A stretch of DNA of 64,000 bases from Aldehydirespirator sp965116965. GTDB lineage: Bacteria > Actinomycetota > Acidimicrobiia > Acidimicrobiales > Aldehydirespiratoraceae. Under the pieces are notes generated by a model. It was not told the origin of the DNA. It saw only the letters and a program-made list of their open reading frames with translations, and did not search any database. This document shows, piece by piece, positions 1 to 9,158 of the stretch (within the stretch, counting starts at the first letter, position 1; every line of letters begins with the position of its first letter). The stretch spans positions 3,410,001 through 3,474,000 of the forward strand of contig OZ220743.1 of assembly GCA_965116965.1 (NCBI GenBank). The letters run 5' to 3'. Both the position numbers and the translations under genes were made by a program.

Positions 1-14
1 CAAGCGGACGACCC

Positions 15-1592
<1,578 letters not shown>

Positions 1593-1761
1593 GGTGCGAG
1601 ACACACTGATCTCGCGCTGTGTGCATCGGCGACCACCACGACGGCAGTACGGCTGAAGGAGCGCAAGACCCTGTGACGTTCACGGCCATCATCGACCAAC
1701 CGCACGGCGTCCACGCTGTGGCGGAGGCCGTCTCGGCGGCGGCGTAGCCGCTCACTGGGCC

Positions 1762-2184
1762 ATGCCACTCGTCCTGGACAACTTGCGCAACGCCGTCGAG
1801 GCGCTTTCGGAACTGCAGGCGGCCGCCGCGAACGTGTCGCGCATGAAGCAGTTCAACGAAGTGGAGCAGAAAGGCATTCGAGCCGGTGTGATACAGAACT
1901 TCGAGGTCGCCTACGAGTTCTGCTGGAAGTTGATGGACCGCTGGCTGAGCACGAACCTCGGAGCCAGCGTTGTCGATGGCGTCACAAGACGGGAGTTGTT
2001 CCGCCTTGCCGCCCAACAGCGCCTCATAGCCGACGTTGACATCTGGTGGCAGTACCACGAGGCGAGGAATATCACGTCCCACATCTACGATGAACGCAAA
2101 GCCGAATCGGTGTACAGCGCCATCGGCGACTTCGTGCACGACGCACGAGCCCTGCTGGCAGCGCTGGAAGCACGCAATGATTGA
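1762..2184 (+). CDS. HepT-like HEPN protein (HI0074 nucleotidyltransferase-substrate-binding family), probable toxin
   Basis: A 140-residue all-helical protein of the HI0074/HepT type. In HepT-MntA toxin-antitoxin pairs the HEPN protein is an RNase toxin, and MntA inactivates it by adding AMP to the Tyr of the RX4HXY motif. That motif is present here as RNITSHIY at 102-109. The gene overlaps the next one by 8 bases (shared ATGATTGA), which indicates translational coupling to the nucleotidyltransferase. It lies 169 bp after hsdM; that spacer holds nothing I recognise. Family and motif are seen in the sequence. Toxicity is inferred from characterised HepT-MntA systems. Some HI0074 relatives have no shown toxicity, so an accessory role remains possible. 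Confidence 0.85.
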   Translation: MPLVLDNLRNAVEALSELQAAAANVSRMKQFNEVEQKGIRAGVIQNFEVAYEFCWKLMDRWLSTNLGASVVDGVTRRELFRLAAQQRLIADVDIWWQYHEARNITSHIYDERKAESVYSAIGDFVHDARALLAALEARND

Positions 2185-3793
2185 CCTGGCTCCCCATCAC
2201 TTGGAGACGGTCCGGCGCATCCTGGCCGAGCACATGCCGGACTGCGAGGTGCGAGCGTTCGGCTCCCGCGCAAAATGGGAGGGGCAAGACTACTCGGACC
2301 TTGATCTAGCGGTCGTGTGCGAGGACGAATCGAATGGGCAAGCTATCGAGCACTTGAAGGAAGCATTCGAGAATTCGGACCTCCCGATCCGCGTCGATGT
2401 ACTCGACTGGCACGCCATCACCGAAGACTTCCGCAAGGCGATCGAGGCCGACTGTGTGGTGGTCCAAGCAGCGACCGTCCCCGAAGACAGACGCGAGACG
2501 ACCGAATCGGACTTGGCCACGTCTCATCAGCTAGTTGGCGCAAGCATCTCGCACACGGTTCGGCTTGACGAAATCGCGACGATAGTGATGGGACAATCCC
2601 CTCCTGGATCTACATACAACGAGTCTGGAGATGGTCTGCCCTTCTTTCAGGGAGCAACGGACTTCGGAATCCGCTACCCAGCGCGGCGCGTCTACTGCAG
2701 TGCCCCAACTCGGACGGCTCTGCTCGGTGACGTCCTAATCACCGTTCGCGCACCTATTGGACGCATCAACCGGGCGACCGAACAATGCGCCATTGGTCGC
2801 GGAGTCGCCGCGATCCGGGCCAAGGACAGAATCGATGCCGATTATCTTGAGTACGTAGTTCGTGATCTACAGGATCACTGGCATGCGCTAGAAGCGGGCG
2901 GCACAGTCTTTGGTAGCGCGCGGAAGTCAGACTTGGCGAGCCTTGAGATCCCATGGCCCTCGGCGGAAGAACGGCGCTTCATAGCCTGTGTGCTTGGCGC
3001 GCTTGACGACAAGATCGACTTGCATGGGCACATGGGCGACACGCTCAAGGAGATAGCGCTGGCACTATTCCGGTCGTGGTTCGTGGATTTTGACCCTGTG
3101 CGTGCCAAAGCTGAGGGTCGCCCCTCAGGTCTTCCACCCGACATCGACACACTATTCCCAGCCGCATTCGAAGAGTCCGAGCTAGGAGAAGTCCCAGAGG
3201 GCTGGCGGGTGTGCAATCTTGATGCCATTGCCGACTTCACCAACGGTCTGGCTCTGCAGCGCTTCCCGCCAGACGGTGTAGGTAGTCTCCCAGCAATCAA
3301 GATTGCGGAGATGCGTCACGGCTATACGCACAAGACTGGCCGGGCTGCCGCTGCGATCAAGCCCCGGTACATCGTTGAGGACGGCGACATGTTGTTCTCC
3401 TGGTCAGGCAGCCTCCAGGTAGTCCTATGGTCGCACGGCCGTGGGGCGCTGAACCAGCATCTGTTCAAGGTCACCTCCGACAAATTCCCCCGGTGGTTCT
3501 ACTGGGGGTGGACATTGGAACATCTTGACGACTTCCGGAGCATCGCGGCCGACAAGGCCACCACCATGGGCCACATCCAACGGCATCACCTTACGAACGC
3601 GAAAGTAGTCACTCCACCACTGGAAGTGCTTCGGGCTGCAGGCGGATCTATTGCCGCCCTGATCGACCGACACGTTGACAGTGCCCTTCAGTCCCGTGAG
3701 CTTGTCGCACAGCGCGAGGCACTCTTGCCGCGGCTGCTCTCGGGGCAGCTGCGCATGGGTGGCGTGCAGCGATCCGTGGGTGCTACCGCATAA
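2177..3793 (+). CDS. hsdS: MntA-like nucleotidyltransferase fused to type I specificity subunit HsdS
   Basis: One open frame of 538 codons joins two normally separate proteins. Residues 1-about 98 are a minimal nucleotidyltransferase (MNT) domain with the GSX10DXD signature: GS at 29-30 and DLD at 41-43. From about residue 105 the protein is HsdS, with a first target-recognition domain opening near MGQSPPG, a central conserved helix region (about 280-330, including ALFRSWFVDFDPVRAKAEG), a second recognition domain, and a terminal helix ending LLPRLLSGQLR. ATG at 2177 overlaps the hepT-like stop. The open frame extends further upstream, but that part lies over hepT. An internal in-frame TTG at 2513 could start HsdS alone, although no clear ribosome site precedes it. 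The assignment of both halves is firm; whether the fused protein is made is untested. Confidence 0.88.
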   Translation: MIDLAPHHLETVRRILAEHMPDCEVRAFGSRAKWEGQDYSDLDLAVVCEDESNGQAIEHLKEAFENSDLPIRVDVLDWHAITEDFRKAIEADCVVVQAATVPEDRRETTESDLATSHQLVGASISHTVRLDEIATIVMGQSPPGSTYNESGDGLPFFQGATDFGIRYPARRVYCSAPTRTALLGDVLITVRAPIGRINRATEQCAIGRGVAAIRAKDRIDADYLEYVVRDLQDHWHALEAGGTVFGSARKSDLASLEIPWPSAEERRFIACVLGALDDKIDLHGHMGDTLKEIALALFRSWFVDFDPVRAKAEGRPSGLPPDIDTLFPAAFEESELGEVPEGWRVCNLDAIADFTNGLALQRFPPDGVGSLPAIKIAEMRHGYTHKTGRAAAAIKPRYIVEDGDMLFSWSGSLQVVLWSHGRGALNQHLFKVTSDKFPRWFYWGWTLEHLDDFRSIAADKATTMGHIQRHHLTNAKVVTPPLEVLRAAGGSIAALIDRHVDSALQSRELVAQREALLPRLLSGQLRMGGVQRSVGATA

Positions 3794-3965
3794 TGTCTCA
3801 GACTGAACCGTTCGAACGGAGCTGAATCCGCGACTACATCTGTCACCATCACGGCACCGCTGTCAGCGAGCCGCCCGCATCACGGGCCAACAACCTGACG
3901 CGAACCGAACCTAGTTTCCGCCTAAGTGGGCTAGCACGCAGTTCGGCAATCCCGCGATACAACAC

Positions 3966-4404
3966 ATGTTGGATTCAGACGTTCAGACGGTGGAGGACGC
4001 TGCTGTGGACGGGATCATCGGGGTGGTTGTTGGCGGAATCCTACTGACAGCAATAACTTCACTCGGGAAGGCGTGGAAGAGGCAGTACTGGCGAGGGACC
4101 GCGAGACGGGCTGTGACCGTCGGGCGGCTCGTCAACGCTGCTCGCAAGACAGTTATCGCTCGCAGGCATACACGGCAGATCGCTCGGCGGGAGGCGCTGT
4201 CCGCGTGGCGCAAGGCACCAATGTGGCCAGCTCCTCGGTGTCGTCGAGACCCCGGGCGATGATGAGGCGCTGTCCGCGTGGCGCAAGGCACCAATGTGGC
4301 TGTTGCGAGCCACCTTGTTCCGCTGGTTCGAAGAAAGCCCCGCCACGGAATGGCCTCACCTCAAGCGGGTCCTGGAGCATCACACTGATGACCCAGTGTC
4401 CTGA
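3966..4404 (+). pseudogene. Small membrane-anchored hypothetical gene broken by a duplicated 37 bp segment
   Basis: The ATG at 3966 starts a protein with one hydrophobic segment (residues 17-31) followed by a very basic helix. The frame stops at 4262 after 98 residues. A perfect 37 bp segment occurs twice, at 4191-4227 and 4264-4300, an offset of 73 bp that shifts the frame. Joining the first copy directly to the sequence after the second restores a longer reading (tail MWLLRATLFRWFEESPATEW, then more), ending at 4404. Its last two codons and stop (GTG TCC TGA) come from the terminal repeat of the IS630-type remnant. The gene therefore looks damaged twice. I do not recognise the family. It follows hsdS by 172 bp. 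Confidence 0.6.
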
Positions 4405-4443
4405 GTCAGGAATCCGTTGCAGATGTTCCGCCGCCAGTTTTCT

Positions 4444-5857
4444 GGCTCTTCGCGAATCAGGTCGGAGTGAGGGTGTCGAGCAGTGTCCAGTTGGGTCTGC
4501 CGGCGTAGAGGAGGGCTCGGATTCGGTAGTTGGCGAAGTTGGTGAACCCGAACGCGGCGCGTTTGACGCGTTTGATGAGGTTGTTGGCGGCTTCGGCGGC
4601 GGCGTTGGTGACCCGGGCGGTGTGCCAGTTGGCGATCTGGGTGCGCCAGCGCCACAGGGTGCGGCCGAGCCGGTTGATCTCGGCGGGCATGGCGGGGTCC
4701 TGGAGGTCCTGGGCGAGGCGGGCGACGGTGGCTGCGCCCACTTCGGTGTCGTCGATGTCATAGATCGAGCGGAGGGTCTCTTCAGCGGTGCCAGGCGTCG
4801 CGGACCTCGCCGTAGGGGTCTCCTGCGTCGAGCAGGCCCCGCAGCCGGACGCGGCCTTGCTCGGTGATCTTCTCGGACGCGGAGACCAGCAGCTTGCGGG
4901 CCCGATACAGCGGGTCGTGTTTGTGGCCGCGGTGGCCGAGGGTCTGCTGTTGGACTCTGCGGCGGACCTCGTCGAGGGCGTCGTTGCCCAGCCGCACGAC
5001 GTGGAACGGGTCCGCGACCTGCTCGGCGTGGGGCACTGCTGCGTCGAACGCGGCTCGGTAGGGGCCTGAGAGGTCCAGCACCGCCCAGCGGACGCCGGCC
5101 AGCCAGCGGCGGGGCCGCGCAAGCAGCCACTGTGTGGGCGCCTGTGCGGTGCGGCCTGGGACTATGTCGAGGAGCTGGCCCCGGCCGATGTCGACGATGC
5201 CGGTGGCCCAGGCCTTGGTCCGGAACCGGCCGCGGCGCCACATCAGGTGCTCGTCGAGGCCGAGCGCGACCACATCGCAGATGCGCTCGGTGTCGGCCTC
5301 GAGCAGCGCAGAGCCCCAGCGGCGCACCGACTCGTTCACCGGGTGCCAGCTGCACCCGAGCTCTGTGGCGACATCGCTGTGGGGCCGGCCCTGCCCGGAC
5401 TGGCGCGTCGCCCAGCGCCCCGCGCGCGTCGTCAGTCTCTCGCGCTCGGGCGCGATCTCGCGGTCCTGCTCGGTCACGGTCCCCGCCGCGCAGTCGGGAT
5501 CCCCGCAGCGCCAGCGGCGCTTGTGCCACACCAGCCGCGCCGGCCGGCCGAACACCGGCAGATCCACCAGCTCCACCTCCCGTTCGCCGTCAGACCACAG
5601 CGCACCGCCGCAACGCTCACAGCCAGGCCGCGGCGCCCGACAGCGTATGTGCACCCGCAGCGGCGCGCCCGCCTCGTCGTCGACGCCGAGCACCTCCACA
5701 TCTCCCAGTCCCACCAACAACTCGCACACGCGCGTAGGGTCGCACTCCACAGGGATCCTCCAGACCTCGGCTGTTCGGAAGCGCCGATTCTGGGGGATCC
5801 CTCGCGTTCAGACGGGGACCCTCACCCTGCCGACTCCGACCTCAAACGCGAAGCACC
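4444..5857 (-). mobile_element. ISL3-family insertion sequence, copy 1 (1414 bp)
   Basis: A complete element bounded by imperfect 24 bp terminal repeats. The transposase-distal end reads GGCTCTTCGCGAATCAGG inward from 4444; the transposase-proximal end reads GGTGCTTCGCGTTTGAGG inward from 5857 (19 of 24 positions match). It is flanked by a perfect 8 bp target duplication AGTTTTCT at 4436-4443 and 5858-5865, the length typical of ISL3. A second copy of identical length lies inverted at 59702-61115; I saw only two base differences in the part compared. It sits inside the IS630-type remnant. Confidence 0.95.
4457..5750 (-). pseudogene. ISL3-family transposase, frameshifted (copy 1)
   Basis: DDE transposase of the ISL3 family, read from 5750 leftward. 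The first 322 residues (5750-4782) contain the N-terminal zinc ribbon (CxxC pairs around residues 37-48 and 80-85) and most of the catalytic domain. A stop at 4782-4784 interrupts the frame after GEVRDAWHR. The rest of the protein, beginning AEETLRSIYDIDD, continues in the +1 frame to 4457. Removing one C from the CACCGCTGA at the junction restores DAWHAEETLRSIYD, so this is a one-base frameshift relative to an intact ancestor. The other copy has the same shift. Programmed +1 shifting at the TGA is possible but unproven. Confidence 0.85.
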
Positions 5858-5956
5858 AGTTTTCTTGGGCGGTTTGTGTGGACTGAGCGCGCAGAACCAA
5901 CCCGAGATTTCACGGAGGTCTGAACAAGCCGCTTGAACTTGCGACTCAGGACACTA

Positions 5957-7116
5957 GTGTCCTGAGTCTTCGGTTATTGGGGTTGGTTGTGGTGTGGTTG
6001 GTGTGGCTGCGGGCGGTGATTGCAGGCAGTGGTGGCTAGGGGCCGTCGTGGGGTGGAGGTGGTGCTCGCCGATGAGCAGCGCGAGACGCTGGAGCGGTGG
6101 GCGCGGCGCCCGAAGTCGTCGCAGGCTCTGGCGCTGCGGTGCCAGATAGTGCTGGGCGCGGCCGCGGGGGAGACGAACAAGTCGATCGCGGCATCGCTGG
6201 GGTGCAGCGAGGCGACGGCGTCGAAGTGGCGGCGCCGGTTCGCGGGGCGCGGGTTGGACGGGCTCTGCGACGAGCCGCGTCCGGGCGCGCCGCGCGCGGT
6301 GAGCGACGACAAGGTGCAGGAGGTGATCGCCAAGACGCTGGAGTCGGCTCCTGAGGGCGCGGCGCGCTGGTCGACGCGCTCGATGGCCGCGCAGGTGGGG
6401 CTGTCGCAGTCGACGATCTCGAGGATGTGGCGGGCCTTCGGGCTCAGGCCCCATGCCGTGGAGGAGTTCAAGGTGTCGCCGGACCCCCAGTTCATCGACA
6501 AGGCGCGCGACGTCGCCGGGCTGTACTTGAACCCGCCGGAGGCCGCGGTGGTGCTCTGCGTGGACGAGAAGACCCGGATCCAGGCTCTCGACCGCACCGC
6601 GCCGGTGCTTGCCTTGATGCCGGGTGTGCCCCAGCGCCGAACCCACGACTACCGCCGCTTCGGCGCCACCAACCTCCACGCGGCGCTCGACGCCGCCTCG
6701 GGCAAAGCCATCTCCTCGATGACCGCGCGCCACCGCGCCATCGAGTTCCGCAAGTTCCTGGACCTCATCGACAGCGAAGCCCCCGAGGGCCCCAAGGTGC
6801 ACGTCGTGCTGGACAACTCCTCCACCCACAAGACCCCCGCCATACAGCGCCGGCTGCTGCGCCACCCCCGCTCCAGCCTCCACTTCACCCCCACCCACAG
6901 CTCGTGGATGAACCACGTCGAGCGCTGGCTCGCCGAGCCCACCACCAAATGGATCCGCCGCGGCGCCCACACCAGCACCAAAGAACCCACCGGCTCCATC
7001 CAGCACTGGATCGACCACCGGAACCACAACCCCCGCCCGTTCACATGGCACAAGAGCGCCGACGAGATACTCCACAACCCGGCAACACATCTCCACAAAT
7101 TCCTGACTCAGGACAC
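5957..7116 (+). mobile_element. IS630-family insertion sequence (1160 bp)
   Basis: Terminal inverted repeats GTGTCCTGAGTC at 5957-5968 and the complement at 7105-7116, flanked on both sides by TA (5955-5956 and 7117-7118), the standard IS630 target. The left TA is shared with the end of the neighbouring remnant, so the two elements abut. The right end lies inside the HerA-like ATPase gene and removes its 3' part. Confidence 0.93.
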
Positions 7117-7168
7117 TAGTACTTGCTTGCCTTGGGTGAGGCTGCTCAGCGAGTCGCTGGCGTCGTAG
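6020..7168 (+). CDS. IS630-family DDE transposase
   Basis: Transposase of 382 residues. An N-terminal pair of helix-turn-helix regions (about residues 10-140, including NKSIAASLGCSEATASKWRR) is followed by an RNase-H-like DDE domain: first Asp in CVDEKTRIQ, second Asp in VLDNSSTHKT and Glu in NHVERWLAE. The element has no stop codon of its own in this frame. Reading passes through the right terminal repeat and the TA, ending 50 bases outside the element (from TSTCLPWV onward is host sequence antisense to herA). The catalytic residues are intact, so it may be active. Confidence 0.92.
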   Translation: MQAVVARGRRGVEVVLADEQRETLERWARRPKSSQALALRCQIVLGAAAGETNKSIAASLGCSEATASKWRRRFAGRGLDGLCDEPRPGAPRAVSDDKVQEVIAKTLESAPEGAARWSTRSMAAQVGLSQSTISRMWRAFGLRPHAVEEFKVSPDPQFIDKARDVAGLYLNPPEAAVVLCVDEKTRIQALDRTAPVLALMPGVPQRRTHDYRRFGATNLHAALDAASGKAISSMTARHRAIEFRKFLDLIDSEAPEGPKVHVVLDNSSTHKTPAIQRRLLRHPRSSLHFTPTHSSWMNHVERWLAEPTTKWIRRGAHTSTKEPTGSIQHWIDHRNHNPRPFTWHKSADEILHNPATHLHKFLTQDTSTCLPWVRLLSESLAS

Positions 7169-8157
7169 CCATCCGGAGGGTTGACAGGCTCGCGGTTCCC
7201 GTAGAAGTTGAACTTGGTGATGTTCCGGTTCGGGTCGTTCGGGTGGGGGTGCAACCCGTAGGTCACCACATCGTCGGGATCTGCCCACTCGTGGTTGCCC
7301 AGATTGCGTATGCAGCCCTGGTCCTGGGGATTGGCGTTGGCGTACTCGCCGTCAGGGTCGAAGATGATTTGCCCGACCCGGACGCCGTCTTCGGACCGTC
7401 GCATCTCGAACACGGCCCGGGCGACGATCTTGACGGTGTTCGACTTGCCGGTGCGAGTCATCCCGAAGAGGGCTGTGCGTTGAGCAACGAAGTCCCCTGC
7501 CGCGATGTTCACCGCCGCCGCGTCAGCGGGCGTCGCCGTGGCGTAGCGGACATGGCCGATCTTCGTGGTCGGGCCCCCGTTCTCGGTCCGGCTGGCGCTG
7601 TTGACGATCTGCTCCAGGTCATCCCCGGTGGGCTTGTACACCTTCAGACCCCGCCCGCTGTAGAAGTTGTCCACGTCGCTGCTGAACCGCCACGGGGCGT
7701 CTGTGTCATCGGGCGGCTGGTAAGTCCCAAGAATCCGGCACCGCACCCCCGAATACCTCATCAAGTTCAACGTGAACAAGTCAGTCACATCGCTGTCGTC
7801 CCAGTTCCCGGTGCTGTCCGCCACCCGCTGGGCCGCGTCGAAGCGCGCCTGCCGCATCGACATGTCATTCGGCAGCGGTGTACTCGACACCACCCGCAAC
7901 AGCAGGCGGGGCGCTCCCGGGTCGGGGCGGTCGTCGTCGCCCAGCCTGACCGCGACCAGCAGACACCCCTGCTGTACCCCGCCGACAGCCTGCTTGGCGC
8001 TGTCGTGCAACAAGAAATCGGCCGTCGCGTAGTCGATCTGGATCACATCGCCGATCAGGCGCCCAGGATCAACGAACGTCTGCTTCTGCTGGTCGTGATC
8101 GGCGACGATCTCAGTGAGTGCGTCACTCAGCCCGCCCGGACTGCCGAGTTCGCTCAT
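7108..8157 (-). pseudogene. HerA-like ATPase, 3' part removed by IS630 insertion
   Basis: N-terminal portion of a HerA/DUF87-type ATP-binding protein; relatives are DNA translocases and often partners of nucleases in defence systems. About 345 native residues remain, with Walker A GMTRTGKS at 232-239 and a Walker B-like IIFDPDGEY about 40 residues later. Native sequence ends at 7119. The IS630 end then supplies codons for Leu, Val, Ser and a TGA stop. The missing C-terminal half, which should carry the later ATPase motifs and arginine finger, is not found on the other side of the element. It faces away from hsdR and follows the HicA-like pair in the same direction after 244 bp with no recognisable gene. 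A functional product is unlikely. Confidence 0.8.
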
Positions 8158-8401
8158 GTGTACCTCGCTGTTCGGCGTCGGCGCAGCATAGTGGTTGCCG
8201 CCAACAGGCCACTGGGGCGCTCAGCACTACACCCAGGGCGTCCTACGCAGGCAGGAATAGCAACCGCTACAAGAACTCGCGACCACCAACGTTGGCAGCG
8301 ATGGCCGTGTGACGCCCCCGCCGGGCGGCTCTCGTCAGCCGGCCACCCAACCCACTGTCGGGGAATATGTTGAGCCGCGAGCGGCCGCTCGAACTGGGCG
8401 C

Positions 8402-8695
8402 CTATCCAGAAGTGGACAAGACGGGGTTGGTCTCGCCAGCCCCATCGAACTCAATGCGCAGCACACGCACACCCGGCACGGACTCGACATCGCGCATCGC
8501 CGAACACAGGGCCTCATCGCGTGTCGGAGCCTGCCGAGCAAACTCCAGCGTGTCGTGACCGACGGTGGCGTCACCGCAGCCGGCCTCGTACAGGGCGTCC
8601 AGGGTCGCCCATTCCATCAGGTCTGCGCCCCCGGTCACTAGCACGAAGCGGAACGTATGCATCGGTTCCGCATGTGACGCTCGGGGTGTGGTCAT
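8402..8695 (-). CDS. Small protein, probable antitoxin partner of HicA-like toxin
   Basis: A 97-residue protein whose first 80 residues form a compact alpha/beta unit (start MTTPRASHAEPMHTFRFVLV; later ALCSAMRDVESVPGVRVLRI). I know this shape from small actinobacterial proteins encoded beside HicA-like genes, but I cannot name the family. The start overlaps the toxin stop by four bases (ATGA, 8692-8695), so the two are translationally coupled in toxin-first order, as in hicAB. After residue 82 the sequence turns to low-complexity residues and stops, so a DNA-binding C-terminus may have been lost. The antitoxin role is inferred from context. Confidence 0.55.
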   Translation of the reverse strand: MTTPRASHAEPMHTFRFVLVTGGADLMEWATLDALYEAGCGDATVGHDTLEFARQAPTRDEALCSAMRDVESVPGVRVLRIEFDGAGETNPVLSTSG

Positions 8696-8934
8696 GGCGC
8701 TTCACTCCGTCGCTTGCAGCGGGCGATCCTTGCCAGCAGGCTAGCCGCGTGCTCCTGGGGATCGACGGGAGTGCTCCAGATCGAGGCCGAGCACTCGCGA
8801 TGGCCGAAAGGACAGTGGGCGCGGCCCCACCCGTGGCTCGTGCGACCCTTGCTCGGGCTCACCGTCCATCCAGCAGCCTCCAGCATCTTGATCGCCCGCC
8901 GGATCTCCTTCTTCGGGTGGATGCGCCTCGCCAT
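8692..8934 (-). CDS. HicA-like mRNA interferase toxin
   Basis: An 80-residue protein starting MARRIHPKKEIRRAIKMLEA. It shows the double-stranded-RNA-binding-like HicA pattern: a helix of KKEIRRAIKMLE type, a strand ending GWTVSPSKG, the catalytic His in SHGWGRAHC, then CSASIWSTP and a last helix. HicA toxins cut mRNA and are held inactive by the downstream antitoxin. ATG at 8934 is preferred; an ATG eight codons upstream at 8958 would place a perfect palindrome inside the coding region. It is divergent from hsdR with a 224 bp AT-richer gap between them. Confidence 0.65.
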   Translation of the reverse strand: MARRIHPKKEIRRAIKMLEAAGWTVSPSKGRTSHGWGRAHCPFGHRECSASIWSTPVDPQEHAASLLARIARCKRRSEAP

Positions 8935-8940
8935 GGACGA

Positions 8941-8952
8941 TGTGTATACACA
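8941..8952. promoter_or_regulatory. Palindrome TGTGTATACACA upstream of the HicA-like gene, candidate operator
   Basis: A perfect 12 bp palindrome 7 bases upstream of the HicA-like ATG, at the edge of the only AT-rich stretch in the region (about 8953-9000). Toxin-antitoxin operons commonly repress themselves through such sites, so this is a reasonable operator candidate. Binding is not shown. Confidence 0.4.
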
Positions 8953-9158
8953 CTGCAAAATATATTTCCTTATTTTTCAATCTTAGACACTATGTACAGT
9001 GTGTCCTGTGCGATCACGGCACTTCACGGATGGCACTGTGTGACATCGCCCCAGCCGCGCTGCCGACATCACGTCGGCCGGCGATGATCCCGAGCACGAC
9101 ATCAATACCGCCCGCAAGTTGTGCCCTACGATGACTGACCGGTGCGGAAGCCGAGCAG

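Larger units (their letters stand above)
4396..5954. mobile_element. IS630-type remnant or miniature element, split by ISL3 copy 1
   Basis: The outer ends are identical 12 bp inverted repeats, GTGTCCTGAGTC at 4396-4407 and its complement at 5943-5954. They match the ends of the complete IS630 element that follows. Without the ISL3 insertion the remnant is about 137 bp. The sequence inside the left end (4408-4430) resembles the transposase-distal end of the IS630 copy with small indels, so it is probably a deleted relative. The right flank is TA, as expected for the family; the left flank is CA, so the boundary may have mutated. Confidence 0.65.
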
